Shown here: positions 18,298-26,463 of the stretch, one piece after another
Numbering within the stretch: the first letter of the stretch is position 1
How the letters are laid out: each line of letters starts with the position of its first letter
Source: CAJQQK01 sp965224225
GTDB taxonomy: Bacteria; Pseudomonadota; Alphaproteobacteria; Rhizobiales; Hyphomicrobiaceae
DNA length: 64,000 nt
NCBI GenBank assembly: GCA_965224225.1
Contig: CBDCZF010000020.1
Coordinates: forward strand, 1 to 64,000
Direction of reading: 5' to 3'
Notes under the pieces: generated by a model
Seen by the model: only the letters and a program-made list of their open reading frames with translations
Told to the model about the DNA's origin: nothing
Databases searched by the model: none
Made by a program: the position numbers and the translations under genes

Positions 18298-18390
18298 TGG
18301 AACCGACTGACGGCGCCCGAACTGCGTGAATTGGCCAACGCCAAGGCAATCGTTTTGCTGCCTCTGGCATCGACGGAACAGAACCGGTAG
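18298..18390 (+). pseudogene. Remnant of a creatininase-family gene (N-terminal piece)
   Basis: The frame from 18298 reads WNRLTAPELRELANAKAIVL then LPLASTEQNR and stops at TAG 18388. This matches the opening of creatininase-family hydrolases, where a W..LT..E element is followed by a hydrophobic strand and the metal-site motif GSTEQHG. The frame is lost just after STEQ and no start codon is in place. It appears to be a decayed leftover in front of the PLP enzyme gene. Confidence 0.4.
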
Positions 18391-18455
18391 CGATGGACGG
18401 AGGCTGGGACTTGCAGCATTGTTACGCTACCGAAGCGCACTGCATGGAGCCCATC

Positions 18456-19538
18456 ATGAAACTCGAACAACTGAAAACTGAAATTTCAGAGAGCTTCGGA
18501 ACGCCCGCCATCGTCGTCGACCTTGACGTTGTCGATCGCAACATCGCACGGGTGCAAAAGCTTTGCGAAGCAGCCGGCGTCGCCAACCGGCCGCATATCA
18601 AGACGCACAAGATCCCGGCCTTGGCACACATGCAGATCGCCGCAGGCGCGCGCGGCATCACCTGCCAGAAGCTCGGCGAGGCCGAGGTGATGGCTGATGG
18701 CGGAATCGATGACATCGTAGTCAGTTACAATTTGATCGGAGCGGCGCGCTCCGGACGCCTGTCGCAACTCCTGAAGCGCTGCCCGGTCAAGGTTTGTGCC
18801 GACAATCCCGTCACGCTCGACGCCTATGCGAAGGCCGGGCACGATACCGATCGTGTCGTCGAGGTATTGATCGAATGCGATACGGGGCGCAAACGGGCCG
18901 GCGTCGAGACGGCGCGAGAGGCGGTGCAACTGGCCGAGCGGATCAAGGCCGACCCGAACCTGTCCTTCAAAGGACTGCTGTTCTACCCGACCGAGCAATC
19001 CTGGCCCGAAACACAAGCCTTCTACAACGAGGCGAAGGCGGGCCTCGCAAGCCTTGGGCTCGAAGCAGACATCGTCTCGACCGGCGGCACGCCCAACCTC
19101 GTAAATCTGGGCTCCCTCGATGGCGCTACCGAGCACCGCGCCGGCACCTACATTTTCAACGACCGCATGATGGTGGACTGCGGCGCCGCCGAACTCGGCG
19201 ACTGCGCGCTCAGCGTTTATTCGACCGTCGTCAGCAGGGCCGGCCCCGACCGGGGGATTCTCGATGCCGGCTCGAAAACTCTGACCTCCGACGTTGGCGG
19301 CCTCGACGGTCATGGCCTGATCCTGGAACATCCCGAAGCCCGCATCCAGGGTTTCGCGGAAGAACACGGCTTTCTCGATCTTGCTGCCTGCAACGATCGG
19401 CCCGACGTCGGCGACGTCGTCCGCGTGATCCCCAATCACGTCTGTGTGGTTGTCAATATGGTCGACCGGCTGATCGCCGTACGTGGAGAGCGCGTCGTTG
19501 AAGTGCTGGATGTGGCTGCGCGCGGCAAACTCGTTTGA
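18456..19538 (+). CDS. D-threonine aldolase-like PLP enzyme (alanine-racemase-type barrel)
   Basis: 360 residues from ATG 18456, which has GGAG just upstream; an in-frame ATG at 18444 is the alternative. The N-terminal barrel has the PLP-lysine motif RPHIKTHKIPALAHMQ near residue 45, GITCQKLGEAEVM and IECDTGRKRAGV. The C-terminal domain has STGGTPNL, GTYIFNDRMM and the metal-binding IPNHVCVVVNMVD. This is the D-threonine aldolase/D-serine dehydratase architecture. It should act on a D-hydroxy amino acid, but the exact substrate is not readable. Confidence 0.85.
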   Translation: MKLEQLKTEISESFGTPAIVVDLDVVDRNIARVQKLCEAAGVANRPHIKTHKIPALAHMQIAAGARGITCQKLGEAEVMADGGIDDIVVSYNLIGAARSGRLSQLLKRCPVKVCADNPVTLDAYAKAGHDTDRVVEVLIECDTGRKRAGVETAREAVQLAERIKADPNLSFKGLLFYPTEQSWPETQAFYNEAKAGLASLGLEADIVSTGGTPNLVNLGSLDGATEHRAGTYIFNDRMMVDCGAAELGDCALSVYSTVVSRAGPDRGILDAGSKTLTSDVGGLDGHGLILEHPEARIQGFAEEHGFLDLAACNDRPDVGDVVRVIPNHVCVVVNMVDRLIAVRGERVVEVLDVAARGKLV

Positions 19539-19603
19539 TCACGGCCCTTGACCTTGCTTGCGGCTCGGGAACGCGTCAGCTCAAGCCTACCCGAACTCCG
19601 ACG

Positions 19604-20146
19604 TCAAGACTTGCCGAACTCGCCCTCATGCAACCATGCGGCATGTCTCGGCGCGCGCTTTGTTTGCGACCACTCTTCGAGCATCGCCCCCTTGACCTCG
19701 GCGGCGCGAGCCTTTTTCGCTTCGGCATTCGCATCGTTGTAGGCAAGCTCGACGCGGTGGCCATTCGGGTCGAAAAAATAGATCGAATGGAACAGCGCAT
19801 GGTCGATCGGTCCAATGACATCGACACCGTTGGCTTCCAAATGCTCTTTGTATTCGATCAGGGTGTCGCGGTCCGCGACCGTGAAGGCGATGTGCTGAAC
19901 CCATTCGGGCGTGTTTTCATCTCGGCCCATTTCCGGTTTTGTCGGCAATTCGAAAAAAGCAAGTACGTTGCCGGCGCCGGCATCCAGGAAGATATGCATG
20001 TAGGGATCAGGCTCTTTCGTCGAAGGCACCTGGTCTTCCGCGAATGCGAGCGTGTAGTCCATGTTGAGCATCTTCTTGTACCAGTCGACGGTTTCCTTCG
20101 CGTCCTTACAGCGGTAGGCGACGTGATGTATCTGTTTGACTTTCAT
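19604..20146 (-). CDS. VOC (glyoxalase/dioxygenase) family protein
   Basis: 180 residues starting MKVKQIHHVAYRCKDAKETV, the first beta-alpha-beta unit with the metal His in IHHVAY. The second unit has VQHIAFTVADRDTL, and HSIYFFDPNGHRVELAYND carries the C-terminal Glu ligand. This is one complete vicinal-oxygen-chelate domain plus a 30-residue tail. Reactions in the family range from isomerisation to ring cleavage; none can be assigned here. Confidence 0.85.
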   Translation of the reverse strand: MKVKQIHHVAYRCKDAKETVDWYKKMLNMDYTLAFAEDQVPSTKEPDPYMHIFLDAGAGNVLAFFELPTKPEMGRDENTPEWVQHIAFTVADRDTLIEYKEHLEANGVDVIGPIDHALFHSIYFFDPNGHRVELAYNDANAEAKKARAAEVKGAMLEEWSQTKRAPRHAAWLHEGEFGKS

Positions 20147-20350
20147 GACCGGTACCTTTCGCGTGCTTGGCGGCCTTGTGGTGCGGGTTGGCCTGTCGTG
20201 TCAGCAACCTCGAATGCTTAGCTTAGTGTCTTGCGATCGCGCCGAATTGGATTGGATTGCCTGCCACATCAACCTCCGGGACAAAAACCGAGTCGCTCAA
20301 TGCCCTCAGCACCCTGCGTCGGCCCGGCGAATTTGGCATGAGCGAGAAAG

Positions 20351-20425
20351 TGGTGCTGCCGGTGAGATTTGAACTCACGGCCTCTCCCTTACCAAGGGAG
20401 TGCTCTACCCCTGAGCTACGGCAGC
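20351..20425 (-). tRNA. tRNA-Thr (anticodon GGT)
   Basis: On the minus strand the gene begins GCTGCCGTAGCTCAG and ends CGGCAGCACCA with CCA encoded. The 7-bp acceptor stem pairs fully. The anticodon arm is CTCCC-TTGGTAA-GGGAG, giving GGT, and the T arm contains GTTCAAATC. Length is 75. Confidence 0.97.
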
Positions 20426-20682
20426 AAATATTTGATTTTACTTATAAAATCTGATCGATCGTTGTCGACAATCGCCATCAATGCGATTAGAGAAGCCTAT
20501 ATAACGTCTCATGTTCGTAAACGCTACAGGCAAATGTACCGTGCCATACTTGCCCCGAGACGAGCAACACCAAGCGCCGGACGCACTGGTTGTGCAAATC
20601 GTTAGTCGTCACGGCTCCAACTCATGCCGCGTCCGGCCAGTTCCACAAAAGCGGGTCAACTCCACTTTCTGAGATTGGAACA

Positions 20683-21585
20683 TCAACCTTTCCCGGCAGG
20701 CTTTTCCAGCTTTGCATGGTGGTCGATCAACCGCTCGAATTCCTGAACCGGTCGGGAGCTTGCCCGCATGCGTGGGCGCATGATCCAAACGCTCAGATGC
20801 ACACTGGGCACGAGGGCGCGGAACACGACCTGGTCGCCTTCATACTCGGATGCAGTGATGCGGTCGACCAACGTCATTGCTATCGCGTGTTCGACCAACT
20901 GCAGCGCTACACCCGGCAGCGAACATTCGCCGCGCTCCTTCGGTACGACATCGTGTTTTTGAAAGTAACTCTCAACCTGTTCGCGCGCGCGATCGATCCT
21001 GCTCAAGGCAATAAAGTCCTGTTCATGGAGATCAGCGGGAGCGAGCTTCCTTTTCCTGCAAAGGGGATGCGTATGATGAAGTGCCACAACCATGTCGACA
21101 TCGAAAAGTTTGCGGCAATCGACCAAGGGATCATCGATTGCAAGCATTCCTAGAGCCAGATCAAGCTGCCTTTCGGCAACCAACTCGATGAGTTGCTTCG
21201 AGCTTCGCGTTTGAAAGTTGACAGTGACCTCGGGAAAGTCGCGCATGAACCGGGCCAGCAACTCAGGCAGCCATCGGCGCGATAACAATGGCATCGCTCC
21301 GAGCGTGAGGCTGCCAAGACGCATGTCGCGAATACTTTGCGCACGCTCCTCGAAGCGGCGCAGGCTCAACATGGTTGCTTCGGCCTGCTCCGCGATCAAG
21401 CGCCCCTCCGCTGTCGCATGCAGGCGGCCATTGATCCGTTCGAACAATTGAAATCCCAGACGCTCCTCGATCCTCTTCAGCGTCTTACTGGCGTTCGGCT
21501 GCGTCATAAATGCCGCGCGAGCCGCATCGGACACGGAGCCGAAAGCGATAACATGCTGGAGCAGCTCCAGCTCCTTGATCTTCAT
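20683..21585 (-). CDS. LysR family transcriptional regulator
   Basis: 300 residues from ATG 21585. The N-terminal winged helix-turn-helix reads LLQHVIAFGSVSDAARAAFM then TQPNASKTLKRIEERLGFQLFER, typical of LysR proteins. The effector domain follows (LGSLTLGAMPLLSRRWLPEL, then ERQLDLALGM). It is transcribed away from the binding-protein operon, with 139 bases between the starts, so it most likely controls that operon in response to its substrate. Confidence 0.9.
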   Translation of the reverse strand: MKIKELELLQHVIAFGSVSDAARAAFMTQPNASKTLKRIEERLGFQLFERINGRLHATAEGRLIAEQAEATMLSLRRFEERAQSIRDMRLGSLTLGAMPLLSRRWLPELLARFMRDFPEVTVNFQTRSSKQLIELVAERQLDLALGMLAIDDPLVDCRKLFDVDMVVALHHTHPLCRKRKLAPADLHEQDFIALSRIDRAREQVESYFQKHDVVPKERGECSLPGVALQLVEHAIAMTLVDRITASEYEGDQVVFRALVPSVHLSVWIMRPRMRASSRPVQEFERLIDHHAKLEKPAGKG

Positions 21586-21599
21586 CCCATGACCTCTTG

Positions 21600-21613
21600 G
21601 CATGAATTCATGC
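21600..21613. promoter_or_regulatory. 14-bp palindrome, candidate LysR operator
   Basis: GCATGAATTCATGC is a perfect palindrome 15 bases upstream of the LysR gene start and 112 bases upstream of the binding-protein gene. Its position in a divergent intergenic region fits a LysR autoregulatory site. No binding evidence is available. Confidence 0.45.
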
Positions 21614-21724
21614 AAAATTGCCATTTGCAGCATACGCCGCGCTCATTTAGCGTGTCCATCACAACGATTTCATCTGCTCAAAGCGCCCGTGACTTGTGCG
21701 GGCGATCCAGTGAGGGGTTTTGGC

Positions 21725-23359
21725 ATGAAGAAGAAGACTGTTGACCGTCGTGAATTCCTGGCCGGTTCCGCGGCTTTTGGCGCAAGTATAGCCGCTGGCA
21801 CGGCAGGAAGCAGGCTCGCCCATGCAGCCGGCAAGCCCGTGGAGGGCATGTCGTTGCTCACCGCGAATGCCAGCTTCGATCCCGTTCGTCCAGAAATGGG
21901 CCGATTGATCACGCAGGCAGCCAAAGGCATCGGCTGGGACGTAAAGCTTGCTGCTGAAGACTATAATCTCGGCATCGGCAAGGTCTTCAAGGAACAGGAC
22001 TTCGACATGTTCATCGTGCGGTGGACAGGCCGCGCCAACCGCATTGATCCCGAGACGTTCATCAGCATGCAGCATCACGTCAAGGGTGCTTACAACAAGT
22101 GGGGCTACAACAACCCGAAGATCAATAAGCTGGCTGAAGCACAGCAGGTCGAAATGGACTTGGCCAAGCGCCAGGCTTTGGTGCACGAGGCGCAGCAGGT
22201 TCTTTTCGATGACACCGCGCGCAGCCCGATCGTCTACCCGAGCATGACCAATGCCTATCGCGAAGACCGGCTCGACGGGCTTGTGCCGATGGTCGGCGAA
22301 GGCATCGGCAGCTTCTGGTCCGACATCAATGTTTCGGTCAAGAAAGGCGACGGCTACGTGCGCACCGGGCAAACCTCGGCATTGAAGAACCTCAATCCGG
22401 TGTCAGCCACCGATTCGAACGAGTTCAAGGAACTGCGCATGATCTACGACCGTCTGGCCCAAGTGGCACCCGACGGTTCGGTCAAACCGTGGGCGGCGAA
22501 GTCGATCAATATCGTCGATGCAACAACCGTCGATATTGTGTTGCGCGACGGCATGAAGTTCCACGACGGCAAGCCTGTGACGATCGAGGACGTGAAGTTC
22601 ACTTTCGACTATCACAAGCAGTGGAAAGCGCCGTTCTTCATCTCCTCCCTCAACAAGTTCGACTCCGTGGAGATTACGGGCGCCAACTCGCTGCGCATCA
22701 AGCTCACCGCGCCGCACGCGCCGCTGATGATCAACTTCTTCTGCTCGATCTTCATCCTGCCACAGCACATCTGGAAAGACATTCCGGACAAGGCCAAGGT
22801 CGACGACGTCCTCAACTTCGCAAACGAGAAGCCGGTCGGCAGCGGGCCGTTCAAGTTCGACTATTGGGATCGCGGCAAGGAACTGAAGGTGAGCGCGAAC
22901 AAAGACCACTTCAGCGCACCGAAATGTGCCGGCATCATCCGCGTCACGTACGGCAGCCATGACGCGATGGCGGCGGCCATCGAGGCCGGTGAATGCGACC
23001 GGACGCGCTACATCCTCAAGCCTGCCTTGGTGCAGGACCTTGACAAGGTCGCAGGCGTCGTCGGCAAGGGCTACCCGAGCCATGGCTTCTATGATCTCGG
23101 CTACAATGTTCGCCGAGGCCCACTTGGTGACCCGGCCTTCCGCAAGGCCATGGACATGATCATCCCGCGCGATGTTATCCGACAGGTCGTCATGTCTGGA
23201 TTTGCCGAAAACGGTGGCTCGGTGATCGCGCCGGCGAACGAGTTCTGGCACAACAGTGCGATCAAATCGCGCAAGACCAACGTCAAACAGGCGCGCGAGA
23301 TCCTGAAAGCGGCCGGCTACAGCTGGGATGGCAGCGGCAAGCTGCTCTATCCTGCATAA
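21725..23359 (+). CDS. Circularly permuted family 5 ABC substrate-binding protein (DppA-like), Tat-exported
   Basis: 544 residues from ATG 21725 behind GAGGGG. A Tat signal (DRREFLAGSAAFGASIAAG) ends near residue 35. Residues 36-205 match what is normally the C-terminal third of DppA/OppA proteins: MGRLITQAAKGIGWDVKL, FDMFIVRWTGRANRIDPETF, GYNNPKINKL and KRQALVHEAQQVLFDDTARS. A short KKGDG linker (206-210) follows. Residues 211-544 match the normal N-terminal two thirds: SALKNLNPVSATDSNEF, VLRDGMKFHDGKPVTIEDVK, PVGSGPFKFDYWDRGKELKV and DPAFRKAMDMIIPRDVI, ending AREILKAAGYSWDG. The end of the protein would join smoothly to residue 36. No frame break is seen. It should bind a peptide-like ligand in the periplasm for the permeases downstream. 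Confidence 0.9.
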   Translation: MKKKTVDRREFLAGSAAFGASIAAGTAGSRLAHAAGKPVEGMSLLTANASFDPVRPEMGRLITQAAKGIGWDVKLAAEDYNLGIGKVFKEQDFDMFIVRWTGRANRIDPETFISMQHHVKGAYNKWGYNNPKINKLAEAQQVEMDLAKRQALVHEAQQVLFDDTARSPIVYPSMTNAYREDRLDGLVPMVGEGIGSFWSDINVSVKKGDGYVRTGQTSALKNLNPVSATDSNEFKELRMIYDRLAQVAPDGSVKPWAAKSINIVDATTVDIVLRDGMKFHDGKPVTIEDVKFTFDYHKQWKAPFFISSLNKFDSVEITGANSLRIKLTAPHAPLMINFFCSIFILPQHIWKDIPDKAKVDDVLNFANEKPVGSGPFKFDYWDRGKELKVSANKDHFSAPKCAGIIRVTYGSHDAMAAAIEAGECDRTRYILKPALVQDLDKVAGVVGKGYPSHGFYDLGYNVRRGPLGDPAFRKAMDMIIPRDVIRQVVMSGFAENGGSVIAPANEFWHNSAIKSRKTNVKQAREILKAAGYSWDGSGKLLYPA

Positions 23360-23393
23360 CTGCGGTTCTCGCCGTTAGGCAAACGCATCGTCG

Positions 23394-23421
23394 GTCTAGC
23401 AAGCAAGAATGCTTGCTAGAC
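23394..23421 (+). terminator. Strong intercistronic hairpin after the binding-protein gene
   Basis: A perfect 12-bp stem (GTCTAGCAAGCA with its complement) with an AGAA loop lies in the 88-base gap between the binding-protein and first permease genes. There is no T-run, so it more likely protects the upstream mRNA or attenuates than terminates, giving more binding protein than permease. Confidence 0.65.
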
Positions 23422-23447
23422 GCAGGTCTGTGCTGTCCGGTTGTGCC

Positions 23448-24434
23448 ATGCTCGATTACATTCTGCGCCGGTTCGTCTACACCCTGATCACGATCTTTGC
23501 CGTGGCCAGCATCCTGTTCGTGCTCTTCAGGATGCTGCCCGGCGAACCGACCATGCAGGTCATAAGTCCTGCCATGGACCCGGCAGTGCAGAACAGAATG
23601 AAACAGGCGTTTGGCCTCGATCAGCCGTTCTGGGTCCAGTATCTGATTTACTTGAAGAACCTGGTTACTCTGGAATGGGGGCGCTCTTTCGTTTCTGCCC
23701 AGCCGGTGACCGACATTCTCGTCTACAGGTTCTGGAACACCGTCCTCCTGATGGCGGCGGGCATGTGCATGACGCTGGTGCTGGGCATTGGTCTTGGCAT
23801 CATCATGGCCTGGAAGCGCAACAGTTCAATCGATGTCGGCGGCACGGTGATCAGCCTGATTTTCCAGGCAACGCCGCCGTTCATCACCGGGCTCCTGCTG
23901 CTCATGATCCTGAGCTATCGCCTGGGACTCTTTCCAACCGGGGGCATGTATCCCGCCGGCATGCGGCCGGATGGCCTGCTTCAACTGCTGATGATGCCGG
24001 AATTCTGGCATCGCATCGTACTGCCGACATTGACTGTGGGCATGTACTATATTTCGACACCGATGCTGATCATGCGCGACAGCATGCTGGAGGTGCTCGG
24101 CAGCGATTTCATCGAGTTGGCCCGCGCCAAGGGCCTGAAGCCTCGCGTCGTGATGCTCAAGCATGCCGCCCGCAATGCGCTTCTGGGGGTCGTGACCATT
24201 GCAGGTATCATGGTCGGCTTTGCCGTCGGCGGCCAGGTCGTCGTCGAGGCGCTGTTTTCCTGGCCCGGCATGGGCCAGCTGATGGTCGAGTCGGCCGCTT
24301 CACATGATTATCCTGTTGCTCAGGGCACATTCTTGATGCTCGCCATTCTGGTGATCGTGCTGAATTTCCTGACGGACATTCTCTACTGCTATCTCGATCC
24401 GCGTATCAAGATCAGCGCCCAGGGTATGAGTTGA
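23448..24434 (+). CDS. Peptide-type ABC transporter permease (DppB family)
   Basis: 328 residues from ATG 23448, opening MLDYILRRFVYTLITIFAVA with the first membrane span and then a periplasmic loop (FRMLPGEPTMQVISPAMDP, FGLDQPFWVQYLIYLKNLV), both typical of DppB/OppB. The ATPase-contact EAA loop is ELARAKGLKPRVVMLKHAAR, followed by ALFSWPGMGQLMVESA. Six membrane spans are expected. Its last codons overlap the region where the enolase-family gene begins. Confidence 0.92.
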   Translation: MLDYILRRFVYTLITIFAVASILFVLFRMLPGEPTMQVISPAMDPAVQNRMKQAFGLDQPFWVQYLIYLKNLVTLEWGRSFVSAQPVTDILVYRFWNTVLLMAAGMCMTLVLGIGLGIIMAWKRNSSIDVGGTVISLIFQATPPFITGLLLLMILSYRLGLFPTGGMYPAGMRPDGLLQLLMMPEFWHRIVLPTLTVGMYYISTPMLIMRDSMLEVLGSDFIELARAKGLKPRVVMLKHAARNALLGVVTIAGIMVGFAVGGQVVVEALFSWPGMGQLMVESAASHDYPVAQGTFLMLAILVIVLNFLTDILYCYLDPRIKISAQGMS

Positions 24435-24445
24435 GCGGTTGGCAA

Positions 24446-25570
24446 ATGGACAAAGACCTCACAATAACGCGCATCGACTATTGGCCAATCCGCATTCCAT
24501 TGGCACGGCCTTATCACCTGTCCGCGGTCTACGGCACGCTCACGCACAGCCAGGCTGTCATCGTGTGCGCCACGCTTGCCGATGGAACTATCGGCTGGGG
24601 GGAGGCCGATCCCGGTGGCAAGTTCGACGGTGCGACGCTCGAAAGCGTCTGCAGCGAATTGGCAGAGCGCGCGCCGTCGCTCATTGGCCAGAGCGTCGCG
24701 GATTGGATCGCGGAAGGCCGCGGCAAAGATCACTACGGCGCTGCCGCCGCCGCGATCGATGTTGCATTCTACGATGCGCTCGGCAAGGCCCGAAATCAGC
24801 CGGTTTGGCAGCTGTTAGGCGAGCGCTGCCACGATGGTATCGACTCGCTTTGGCCGACGTCGAACGGTGATGCTAGCGAAGATCTGGAGGTGATAGCGCA
24901 ATATCACCCGCGCGGCTTTCGCACCTATATGCTCAAGATGGGCGATCGCCCGATCGATGCAGAAATCGAGCGCACCAAGGAGGTGCTGGCGGCGGCCCCC
25001 GGCGATGTCCAGATTATGGTCGATGCCAACCAGGGCTGGACCCGCGAGCAGGCGGGCCGCTATGTCGAAGCCTGCGATGCACTCCCACTGGTTCTCGTTG
25101 AACAACCGGTGCCTGCCGATGATCTCCCGGGCCTCGGCGAACTGCGCGGCAGAACCCGACTGCCCATTTCCGTAGACGAGTCGATCCAGCAGCCGGATCA
25201 GGTCGGCAGAATTCTCACCGCCGAAGCGGCAGATGTGTTCAGTATCAAGGTTTCGAAGAACGGCGGCCTGACCAACAGCAAGGCAATCGCTGATGCGGTG
25301 GAACGTGCGGGCAAACGCATTCTGATGAACTCGATGATCGAGCTTGGCATCACCCAGGCTGCATCGTTGCATCTGGGCTGCACACTCAAAAATCTCATGC
25401 CCTGCGGTCATGCCTACATGTCAACGCTGCGCATGAGCGATGATGTCACGGATTTTTCCGATTGGGTCGAAGATGGCCGCGCCATGTTGCCGGAACGGCC
25501 TGGTCTGGGCGTGACCGTCTCAATGGACAAAATCGTGCAGTATCAGGTCGGTGAATATCATGTCGGTTAG
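24446..25570 (+). CDS. Enolase superfamily enzyme (muconate-lactonizing/epimerase type)
   Basis: 374 residues from ATG 24446. The capping domain contains GTIGWGEADPGG. The barrel has the three metal ligands in IMVDANQGW, LVEQPVPADD and ISVDESIQQ, and the distal base Lys in SIKVSKNGGL. The proximal KxK dyad is written MLK (YMLKMGDRP), so its first Lys is Met. The family makes or removes a proton alpha to a carboxylate (epimerases, racemases, dehydratases, cycloisomerases). Its place between two permease genes suggests it processes the imported compound, for example by epimerising an amino-acid derivative before oxidation. The substrate is unknown. Confidence 0.85.
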   Translation: MDKDLTITRIDYWPIRIPLARPYHLSAVYGTLTHSQAVIVCATLADGTIGWGEADPGGKFDGATLESVCSELAERAPSLIGQSVADWIAEGRGKDHYGAAAAAIDVAFYDALGKARNQPVWQLLGERCHDGIDSLWPTSNGDASEDLEVIAQYHPRGFRTYMLKMGDRPIDAEIERTKEVLAAAPGDVQIMVDANQGWTREQAGRYVEACDALPLVLVEQPVPADDLPGLGELRGRTRLPISVDESIQQPDQVGRILTAEAADVFSIKVSKNGGLTNSKAIADAVERAGKRILMNSMIELGITQAASLHLGCTLKNLMPCGHAYMSTLRMSDDVTDFSDWVEDGRAMLPERPGLGVTVSMDKIVQYQVGEYHVG

Positions 25571-26459
25571 CCGAATGCCGCGGCTGCTGCGCAGTCTCCG
25601 TCTGGGACTGGGCGAGCACTACCGCATCATCATGTCCAACCGGCTCAGCGCAATTGGCTTCTGGGTCGTCGTAATATTCACCGTTGTTGCAATCTTCGCT
25701 CCATGGCTCGCACCGCACGAACCATGGCAGATGGTCTACGACAAGGATGGCAACTTTGCTTCCCTCAGGCCGCCTTCCTGGGAATTCCCGCTTGGCACCA
25801 CCCACCTCGGCTACGACCTGTTTTCGCAACTCATCCTTGCCACGCGAACGACACTCGTGATCGGTGCCGCCTCGGGCTTCATATCCATCATCATCGGTGC
25901 CAACGTCGGGCTGATCGCCGGATACTATGGCGGCAAGATCGATGAAGTTTTGATGCGCCTGACCGACATTTTGTACGGCATGCCGTTTCTGCCATTCATC
26001 ATCGTGCTCATTGCGTTGTTCGGGCGCAAACTGGAGTTCGTGATCCTGGCAATCGTATTGATCATCTGGCGCACGTCGGCGCGGGTCATCCGCGCGCAAA
26101 CGATCGCCATCAAGCAGCGCCAGTTCATCGCCATGGCGAAGGCCAGAGGCTGCAGCGATTTTCGCATCATCTACCGCCACATCCTGCCGAACGTACTACC
26201 GCTCCTGCTGCTTTATGCGGCGTTCAACATCGCCTGGTCGATCATCACGGAAGCGAGCGCCAGCTTCCTCGGCTTTGGCGATGGCGAGACGATCAGTTGG
26301 GGCGGGATGCTCTACGAACTCTGGCTGTCGGGTAAGACGCGGGTCGCGTGGTGGTGGTTCGCAGCCCCCTCCGTGTGCATCATCCTCCTGGTCACATCAC
26401 TCGTCTTCGTCAGCCGGGCCTACGAGGAAGTGGCCAATCCGAGGCTGCGCAAGAGATAG
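25560..26459 (+). CDS. Peptide-type ABC transporter permease (DppC family)
   Basis: 299 residues; the ATG at 25560 overlaps the end of the enolase-family gene by 11 bases. An N-terminal span (AIGFWVVVIFTVVAIFAPWL) is followed by PLGTTHLGYDLFSQLILATR, diagnostic of DppC/OppC. The EAA loop is AKARGCSDFRIIYRHILPNV, then ITEASASFLGFGDGETISWG. It pairs with the DppB-type protein to form the channel. Confidence 0.92.
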   Translation: MSVSRMPRLLRSLRLGLGEHYRIIMSNRLSAIGFWVVVIFTVVAIFAPWLAPHEPWQMVYDKDGNFASLRPPSWEFPLGTTHLGYDLFSQLILATRTTLVIGAASGFISIIIGANVGLIAGYYGGKIDEVLMRLTDILYGMPFLPFIIVLIALFGRKLEFVILAIVLIIWRTSARVIRAQTIAIKQRQFIAMAKARGCSDFRIIYRHILPNVLPLLLLYAAFNIAWSIITEASASFLGFGDGETISWGGMLYELWLSGKTRVAWWWFAAPSVCIILLVTSLVFVSRAYEEVANPRLRKR

Positions 26460-26463
26460 GCCC

